Of a DNA stretch of 10,115 bases, positions 5,851-10,115 are shown piece after piece. A program made the position numbers and the translations under genes. This DNA is from Rubrobacter sp. GTDB lineage: Bacteria; Actinomycetota; Rubrobacteria; Rubrobacterales; Rubrobacteraceae. The stretch covers positions 1 through 10,115 of the forward strand of contig JADDPM010000079.1 in NCBI GenBank assembly GCA_016781885.1, given 5' to 3'. The number at the start of each line of letters is the position of its first letter. Positions within the stretch are counted from its first letter, which is position 1. A model generated the notes under the pieces. It was not told the origin of the DNA and ran no database searches. It worked only from the letters and a program-made list of their open reading frames with translations.

Positions 5851-6789
5851 CTACTCCACCGCCTTGGGGTCGAGTGCGTCTCGCAGGCCGTCGCCCAGGA
5901 AGTTAACGCACAGCACTGTTATGACTATCATCATCCCCGGGAACCAGGTGAGCCACCACTGGGTGGTCATGGTCGTCCTGGCGTCTTCCAAGAGGTTACC
6001 CCAGGAGGGCGTGGGGGGCTGGATGCCGAGGCCGAGGAAGGAGAGCGCGCTCTCTATGAGGATCGCCTCGGCGGTAACGAGCGTGGCCTGCACCAGCATC
6101 ACGCCCACCACGTTCGGGAAGATGTGCCTGAACATGATCATGAAATCTGCGACCCCGACGGCCTTGGCCGCCTGTACGTACTCCTGGTTTCGCACCGAGA
6201 GAACCTGTCCGCGCACCAATCGGGCTATGGTCATCCACAAGAGCAGCACCAGCGCGAAGGTTATCGTGACGGCTGTGAAGTTGAAGATGCTGCCGAGGAC
6301 CAGCAGTATCGGGAGGAAGGGCAACGTGAGCATGAAGTCCGTGAAGCCCATGGAGGCGGTGTCCACGAACCTTCCGTAGTACCCCGAGATGATCCCGACC
6401 ACCGCACCAATAAGGGTAGAGAATACCCCGACCCCCAGCCCAAGAAGGAGGGAGACCCGTCCGCCGTAGATCACACGGGTCAGCTCGTCGCGCCCGAGCT
6501 CGTCGGTCCCCATCGGGTGCTTCAGGCTGGGCCCCTGGTCCAGAGCCGTGTAGTCTATATCCGCGTAACCGTAAGGCGCGATCCAGGGTGTCGCCAGGGC
6601 CGCCGCGTACAGCAGGACAAGGACCAACCCGCTGATCATCGCCAGCCTGTGGCGCTTGAAGCGGCGCCACACGATCTCGCGCTGGGTGCGCCCTTTGACC
6701 TTGCCGTAATCCTCGCCGACGGCCTCCGCGGCCTGCATCGCCTCGCTGCCCTGAAAGCCAGAGGTTCGCTGGCGATCTTGATCTACCAT
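5851..6789 (-). CDS. oppC: Oligopeptide/dipeptide ABC transporter permease OppC/DppC type
   Basis: One of the two membrane subunits forming the peptide channel; 312 residues with about six membrane segments (roughly 49-71, 112-136, 150-168, 171-193, 236-255, 283-300). The cytosolic N-terminal tail of about 45 residues is charged. HPMGTDELGRDELTRVIYGG at 91-110 is the hallmark of the C-type permease, and the EAA loop that docks onto the ATPases starts at EYVQAAKAVG (203-212) and ends at HIFPN (222-226). The C terminus GDGLRDALDPK is also typical. The ATG at 6789 lies 12 bases after the oppB stop, with GGGAG as ribosome binding site. Confidence 0.95.
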   Translation of the reverse strand: MVDQDRQRTSGFQGSEAMQAAEAVGEDYGKVKGRTQREIVWRRFKRHRLAMISGLVLVLLYAAALATPWIAPYGYADIDYTALDQGPSLKHPMGTDELGRDELTRVIYGGRVSLLLGLGVGVFSTLIGAVVGIISGYYGRFVDTASMGFTDFMLTLPFLPILLVLGSIFNFTAVTITFALVLLLWMTIARLVRGQVLSVRNQEYVQAAKAVGVADFMIMFRHIFPNVVGVMLVQATLVTAEAILIESALSFLGLGIQPPTPSWGNLLEDARTTMTTQWWLTWFPGMMIVITVLCVNFLGDGLRDALDPKAVE

Positions 6790-6801
6790 CCGACCGCTCC
6801 C

Positions 6802-7767
6802 TCAGTCATAGCTCACCCGCGGGTCCACAAGGGAGTAAGCGAGGTCGGCCACCAGGTTGAAGAACACTATCAACGCGGCGCTGATGATCAGAATGCCCCT
6901 TGCCACGTTGTAATCGCCCTTGCTAAGAGAGTCCACAAGCAGGAACCCCAGCCCCGGCCAGGCGAAGATCGTCTCCGTGATGATCGCCCCGTTGAAGACA
7001 AGCCCTACCTTGAGGGCCAGGAGGGTTATCGAGGGGATCATGGCGTTTCTCAAGGCATGCTTCAGGTACACCGTCTTCTGGCTCAGGCCCTTGGCCCGGG
7101 CGGTGCGGAGGTAGTCTGCGGAGAGCACATCGAGCATGGCGCTACGCTGGAAGCGGCTGAGCGCCGCGACCTCTATCACGGCGAGCGCTATCACCGGGAG
7201 GGTGAGATGCTGCAGGAGGTCTATCAGACCTCCACCCCCGGGGCTGCTCATCCCGGCGACGTAGAAGATACGTACCCCGGCCCACGAGGCGAGGTAGATC
7301 CCGAAGACGAGCTGGAGTATGAGCCCAAGCCAGAAGATTGGCATGCTGAACCCCAGGAACGACAGGAAAGTCCCGGTGTTGTCCAGCAGGCTGTATTTTT
7401 TTATCGCCGAGTACACGCCGAAGGGGATGGCGATGATCGTGGTGACGATCAGGGCGGTTCCGATCAAAAGAAACGTCGGGAAGATCCGATCGCCTATGAT
7501 CTCGCTGACAGGAGCGTACTGCTTGAAGCTTACCCCCAGATCGCCGCGGAGCAGATCGCCCAACCAGATAACATACTGGACGGGCATCGGCCTATCCAGC
7601 CCATACTCGGCCGTTAGCCGCTCTATGTCCTCCTGCTGCACGTTGGGGTTGTTTCGAAGCTCGGACAGCGGGTCACCCGAGAGGCTCACCAGGGCGAAGA
7701 TGACGGCGCTGGCTAAGAAGAGCACCACCACGCTGAAGACGACCTTCCGGATGATGTAGGCGATCAT
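6802..7767 (-). CDS. oppB: Oligopeptide/dipeptide ABC transporter permease OppB/DppB type
   Basis: The second permease; 321 residues with about six membrane segments (roughly 9-29, 98-120, 133-158, 187-205, 248-268, 292-313). The N terminus MIAYIIRKVVFSVVVLF, the conserved LGLDRPMPVQY-like stretch (here EYGLDRPMPVQYVIWLG, 54-70), GDLGVS at 75-80 and the ending SLVDPRVSYD are all family traits. The EAA loop runs from DYLRTARAKG (218-227) to HALRNAMIP (237-245), and ETIFAWPGLG (265-274) is the usual B-type motif. The ATG at 7767 is preceded by GGAGGT ten bases upstream. It is separated from oppA by 88 bases containing a strong hairpin, a common way to keep membrane subunits less abundant than the binding protein. 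Confidence 0.95.
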   Translation of the reverse strand: MIAYIIRKVVFSVVVLFLASAVIFALVSLSGDPLSELRNNPNVQQEDIERLTAEYGLDRPMPVQYVIWLGDLLRGDLGVSFKQYAPVSEIIGDRIFPTFLLIGTALIVTTIIAIPFGVYSAIKKYSLLDNTGTFLSFLGFSMPIFWLGLILQLVFGIYLASWAGVRIFYVAGMSSPGGGGLIDLLQHLTLPVIALAVIEVAALSRFQRSAMLDVLSADYLRTARAKGLSQKTVYLKHALRNAMIPSITLLALKVGLVFNGAIITETIFAWPGLGFLLVDSLSKGDYNVARGILIISAALIVFFNLVADLAYSLVDPRVSYD

Positions 7768-7805
7768 CTCTAGCCTTACCTCCGACCAGGTCCGGCGGGG
7801 GAACG

Positions 7806-7833
7806 GCCTGGGCCCGAGAGTCTCGGCCCAGGC
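7806..7833 (-). promoter_or_regulatory. Strong intercistronic hairpin between oppA and oppB
   Basis: GCCTGGGCC at 7806-7814 pairs perfectly with GGCCCAGGC at 7825-7833, and the inner GAG/CTC adds three more pairs after a single bulged base, closing on a three-base loop. The position, downstream of oppA and upstream of oppB in one transcription direction, and the lack of a clean T tract favour partial termination or 3'-end protection of an oppA-only message over a complete terminator. Confidence 0.6.
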
Positions 7834-7855
7834 ACGTTACCCTGAGCGCACTTTT

Positions 7856-9496
7856 CTACTGCAACGACCACTCGCCCATGTTCCAGTACGGTCCTGCCAG
7901 GGACGGATTGGGGTCGACGCCGGTCAGGTTCTCGCTAAAGGCTGTGTACTGCGGCCGCTGGTACATGGGAAGGATCGGCAGATCCTCGGCCATCTGCTCC
8001 TGCGCCTGCTGCAACAGCTGGGCCCGCTGGCCCTCGTCGAGGGTGCCGTCGGCCTCCTCCAGCCACTGCGTGACCTGCTCGTTCTTGTACCGGTAGTAGT
8101 TCTCCCCCTTCGGCGGGATGGCGTCGATGCTGAAGAGCGACTGTAGGGTGGGATCTGGCGTCGTGAGCCAGGCCCACTCTCCCATCTGGAAATTGCCCTC
8201 AACCGTCGTCTTGCTGAAGTAGGTGGTCGCCGACTCGTTGTTTATCTGTATCGTGATGCCGACGTCCTTGAGCTGCTGCTGGACTATCTCTTGCAGCGTC
8301 TCGCGCAGCGCGTTGTCTGAGGTGGTCGAGAACTCTACAGTGGTCTCGGCGCCCTCCGCCTTGGCCTCGTTCACCAGCTGGCGGGCTCTGTCTGGATCGT
8401 AGGTGTACTTCTCCCAGGCCGGCGTGTAGTACGGGTCCTGCTGCGGCATCAGCACGCTCTGGAGCGGATCGACCACCCCTTTCAAGATCTGCTCCAGGAT
8501 CTGCTGGCGATTTATCCCGTAGGCTATCGCCTGGCGCAGCTTGAGGTTGTCGACGTTCTCTGTTTGGAAATGTATGGCCTCCCATATTACCCCGGCCTTT
8601 CCGATCGCGACCTCGGCCCCCTGGATGCCCTCGAGCTTCTCCTGGAGACCGATGTCCGGCGGCGGGTTGATGAACTGCACCTCGCCCGCCTGCAGGGACG
8701 TTATAAGCGTGTTGGTGTCGGTGATGAACCGGTAGGTGACGGACTCCAGCCCGGCCTTCTCGCCCCAGTAGTTCTCGTTGCGCACGACGGTGAGGCTCTC
8801 GCCCTTCTTCCACTCCTTGAACTTGAACGGCCCGCTGCCAACGATCTCGTTGTTCAGAGCCTCGTTGAAGTCCTTGCCCTCGTAGACGTGCTTGGGAAAG
8901 ATGGGGTAGTTATCAGATAGCAAGTCGCGCCAGGGGGCGTAGGGTGTCTCGAACGTCATCCTGACCGTCCGCTCGTCCGGGGTCTCGAACTTGCTTATCT
9001 GGTCCCAGCCTTCGCGGACGGCGATGTTGTTGTCGGGGTTCATGATCTGCTCGAAGGTCCACCTCGCGTCAGCGCTGGTGAGCGGCTCGCCGTCGGACCA
9101 GGTGAGACCCTCTTTTAGCCTGTACTCGACGATCTGCGGATCCTCGCTCGCGAGCTCGGGCATCGCCTCGGCCAGCACGGGCGCGTAGGAGAGATCCGGC
9201 TGTATGGCGAGCGGCGCCTCCACTATCCCCGCCGTCGTGTCGTTGGTCACCGCGAGCTGCCCTTCGCTGAGCATCCTGTTGAGCACCGCGGGCTCCTGGT
9301 CTATGCCGGTGACGATGCTGTTGCACTGAGCGCCGCCCCCGCCACCGCCCTGCTGGCCGCCGCCACCGCCGCCACCGCAACCCGCGACCCCTAGCAGGCT
9401 GGCGCCGACCAGACCGGCACCGCTGATCTTCAGGAAATCTCGGCGGCTTATCCTGACGGCGCCGAACCGCTCCCCCTGACTTTTCTCCGTGCTCAC
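7856..9496 (-). CDS. oppA: Peptide-binding lipoprotein of the ABC importer (SBP family 5, OppA/DppA type), Tat-targeted
   Basis: This extracytoplasmic receptor captures peptides and delivers them to OppBC; 546 residues from the GTG at 9496. That start has AGGAGG four bases upstream; the same frame is open to 9652, but the extension crosses the likely promoter and is unlikely to be translated. Residues 16-24, ISRRDFLKI, form a twin-arginine motif; a hydrophobic stretch follows and ends in the lipobox GVAGC, with Cys40 as the lipidated residue. A glycine linker (41-55, interrupted by QQ) tethers the domain, and a second Cys stands at 58. The SBP_bac_5 fold follows, with LTWSDGEPLTSADARWTFEQ at 131-150 and SGPFKFKEWKKGE at 221-233. 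Tat export of family-5 receptors is known in actinobacteria. It is first in the operon; ligand could also be nickel or a sugar-like solute, though the full OppBCDF set favours peptides. Confidence 0.93.
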   Translation of the reverse strand: MSTEKSQGERFGAVRISRRDFLKISGAGLVGASLLGVAGCGGGGGGGQQGGGGGGAQCNSIVTGIDQEPAVLNRMLSEGQLAVTNDTTAGIVEAPLAIQPDLSYAPVLAEAMPELASEDPQIVEYRLKEGLTWSDGEPLTSADARWTFEQIMNPDNNIAVREGWDQISKFETPDERTVRMTFETPYAPWRDLLSDNYPIFPKHVYEGKDFNEALNNEIVGSGPFKFKEWKKGESLTVVRNENYWGEKAGLESVTYRFITDTNTLITSLQAGEVQFINPPPDIGLQEKLEGIQGAEVAIGKAGVIWEAIHFQTENVDNLKLRQAIAYGINRQQILEQILKGVVDPLQSVLMPQQDPYYTPAWEKYTYDPDRARQLVNEAKAEGAETTVEFSTTSDNALRETLQEIVQQQLKDVGITIQINNESATTYFSKTTVEGNFQMGEWAWLTTPDPTLQSLFSIDAIPPKGENYYRYKNEQVTQWLEEADGTLDEGQRAQLLQQAQEQMAEDLPILPMYQRPQYTAFSENLTGVDPNPSLAGPYWNMGEWSLQ

Positions 9497-9500
9497 AGGT

Positions 9501-9506
9501 CCTCCT
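9501..9506 (-). promoter_or_regulatory. Ribosome binding site that fixes the oppA start
   Basis: AGGAGG on the minus strand, four bases before the GTG at 9496. It is the strongest Shine-Dalgarno sequence near the gene and sits directly ahead of a Tat signal peptide of normal length, which argues against the longer open frame. Confidence 0.7.
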
Positions 9507-9519
9507 CTCTCAGCCTTCG

Positions 9520-9534
9520 CTCGCTGCGCGCGAG
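9520..9534 (-). promoter_or_regulatory. Stem-loop in the oppA leader just upstream of the ribosome binding site
   Basis: CTCGC and GCGAG form a five-base stem around a five-base loop, 13 bases before AGGAGG in the transcript. It lies within a leader of about 117 bases. No known riboswitch or T-box signature can be recognised; it may only keep the ribosome binding site open or shield the 5' region. Confidence 0.25.
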
Positions 9535-9604
9535 TCCCGGCACCCTGGTTGCATACAGGTATACGAACACATTGCAGCCTCGGATGTGCATGTATCGGAC
9601 CCCT

Positions 9605-9620
9605 TGCCCATCTCTGGGCA
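9605..9620 (-). promoter_or_regulatory. Inverted repeat at the predicted oppA transcription start
   Basis: TGCCCA and TGGGCA make a perfect six-base stem around GAGA (a GNRA loop on the transcript strand), directly abutting the -10 box at 9620-9625. The expected +1 lies inside it. It could be an operator for a repressor or, if transcription starts a little earlier, a 5'-end hairpin. Confidence 0.35.
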
Positions 9621-9649
9621 GTATAAAGTCGCATTGAACACTGATGCAA
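9620..9649 (-). promoter_or_regulatory. Promoter of the opp operon
   Basis: On the minus strand TATACT (9620-9625) matches the -10 consensus at five of six positions. TTGCAT (9644-9649), 18 bases upstream, is a weak -35 with the conserved TTG. The start point would fall near 9613, giving a leader of about 117 bases to the GTG of oppA. It lies in a clearly AT-richer stretch between oppA and the membrane-protein gene upstream. Confidence 0.5.
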
Positions 9650-9684
9650 CAAAGCCCATGAATGGCTGCCAGAACCTCAGGGGT

Positions 9685-10115
9685 TCAGACGTCCCGTGAA
9701 TCCTCGACGTATGCCTCGTAGGAAGGGTAGGTACGGCGGCGAGAGAAGAGGGCCAGGACGGAGGCCCCGGCTCCGAGCAGGGCGAGGCCGTAGATGAGGA
9801 GGCTGCCGAGCACGGGGATCAGGTACGCCACCGCGAGGATGAGGGCTCCGACCATGGCGGCCAGGGCGTTACCCCCCCGGTAGCGGCCCGTGGCGAAGAC
9901 AACCCTCCTCCCCACGAAGTACGCTGCCACGAGCGCCCCGAAAAAGAGAAAGGCCAGGTAGGCCGGGGCGAGGAGCAGCAGCAGCGGTAAACCAACGATA
10001 GAGACCGCGAGCACCACGGCGAAGACGAAGAACGCGGGCACGGAGCCCACCCCGAAGAGCAGGGACCATCCGGGGGAGACCTCCGCCCTCCGCGTCGCCG
10101 CCAGGAGCGGCCCCG
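9685..10115 (-). CDS. C-terminal part of a multi-pass membrane protein (5' end outside the window)
   Basis: The frame is open from the window edge to the TGA at 9685; 142 residues are visible. A GTG at 10050 could be a start, but there is no ribosome binding site there and the open, well-conserved-looking sequence continues upstream (ATRRAEVSPGWSLLFG), so I treat the gene as truncated by the window. About four membrane segments are visible in two pairs, separated by a basic loop (GRRVVFATGRYRGGN), and a charged tail (SRRRTYPSYEAYVEDSRDV). The pattern, with VGLPLLLL in the first pair and YLIPVLGSLL in the second, resembles from memory the membrane module found after a bactofilin-like domain in some proteins; that domain would lie outside. 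It reads in the same direction as opp, but a promoter stands between them, so co-regulation is uncertain. A weak GAACC/GGTTC stem overlaps its stop codon. Confidence 0.65.
   Translation of the reverse strand, partial: GPLLAATRRAEVSPGWSLLFGVGSVPAFFVFAVVLAVSIVGLPLLLLLAPAYLAFLFFGALVAAYFVGRRVVFATGRYRGGNALAAMVGALILAVAYLIPVLGSLLIYGLALLGAGASVLALFSRRRTYPSYEAYVEDSRDV

Noticed and set aside
4861..7617. A 918-residue open frame on the plus strand opposite oppD, oppC and oppB
   Set aside because: It lies antisense to three clearly recognisable transporter genes; composition is dominated by Gly, Arg, His, Glu and Asp without any domain pattern, as expected for the complement frame of GC-rich genes with few stop codons.
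9497..9613. T-box or other known riboswitch in the oppA leader
   Set aside because: An AGGGTG stretch loosely recalls the T-box sequence, but the rest of the consensus, the specifier stem and a terminator are not visible.
9497..9652. N-terminal extension of OppA by 52 residues
   Set aside because: The extension would cross the predicted -10 box and start site, has no ribosome binding site, and would bury the Tat signal peptide; the GTG at 9496 has AGGAGG at the right distance.

Overview
The window is GC-rich bacterial DNA with short intergenic gaps, GTG/TTG/ATG starts and strong purine-rich ribosome binding sites. A Tat-targeted, lipid-anchored solute-binding protein, four-cysteine OppD/OppF tails and the overall gene style suggest a high-GC monoderm, most likely an actinobacterium of the Rubrobacter type. 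That assignment is inference from style and remembered families, not from a marker gene.

Layout from left to right. Positions 1-138 hold dispersed-repeat sequence (GCTGAAAG/GCTGACGGCT words in both orientations) and a terminator-like stem. A 58-residue single-pass membrane protein (139-315, minus) follows, then a 132-base gap with a small palindrome. Next is a membrane-anchored S41 C-terminal-processing-type protease (448-1692, minus) whose canonical catalytic lysine is replaced by threonine. The divergent spacer 1693-2029 contains a promoter placed so that the protease mRNA could be leaderless, and a cluster of mini-hairpin repeats with a perfect 30-bp inverted repeat. A cytosolic M14-type zinc carboxypeptidase (2030-3703, plus) follows.

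Convergent to it, and reading leftward, is a complete oligopeptide/dipeptide ABC importer, oppA-oppB-oppC-oppD-oppF (9496 down to 3761). Its genes are tightly spaced or overlapping, apart from an 88-base gap after oppA that contains a strong GC hairpin. A good -10 element and a structured leader of about 117 bases precede oppA. At the right edge is the C-terminal part of a multi-pass membrane protein (9685 to beyond 10115, minus).

Functionally most of the window reads as peptide acquisition and turnover. OppA captures peptides outside the membrane, OppBC moves them in using OppD/OppF ATP hydrolysis, and the signal-less M14 enzyme could trim imported peptides in the cytosol. The S41 protein would act on the outer face of the membrane. 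I found no phage, transposase, CRISPR, tRNA or rRNA. The gene content is well-known biology; the less ordinary items are the lysine-less S41 active site, the modular hairpin repeats and the putative leaderless promoter.
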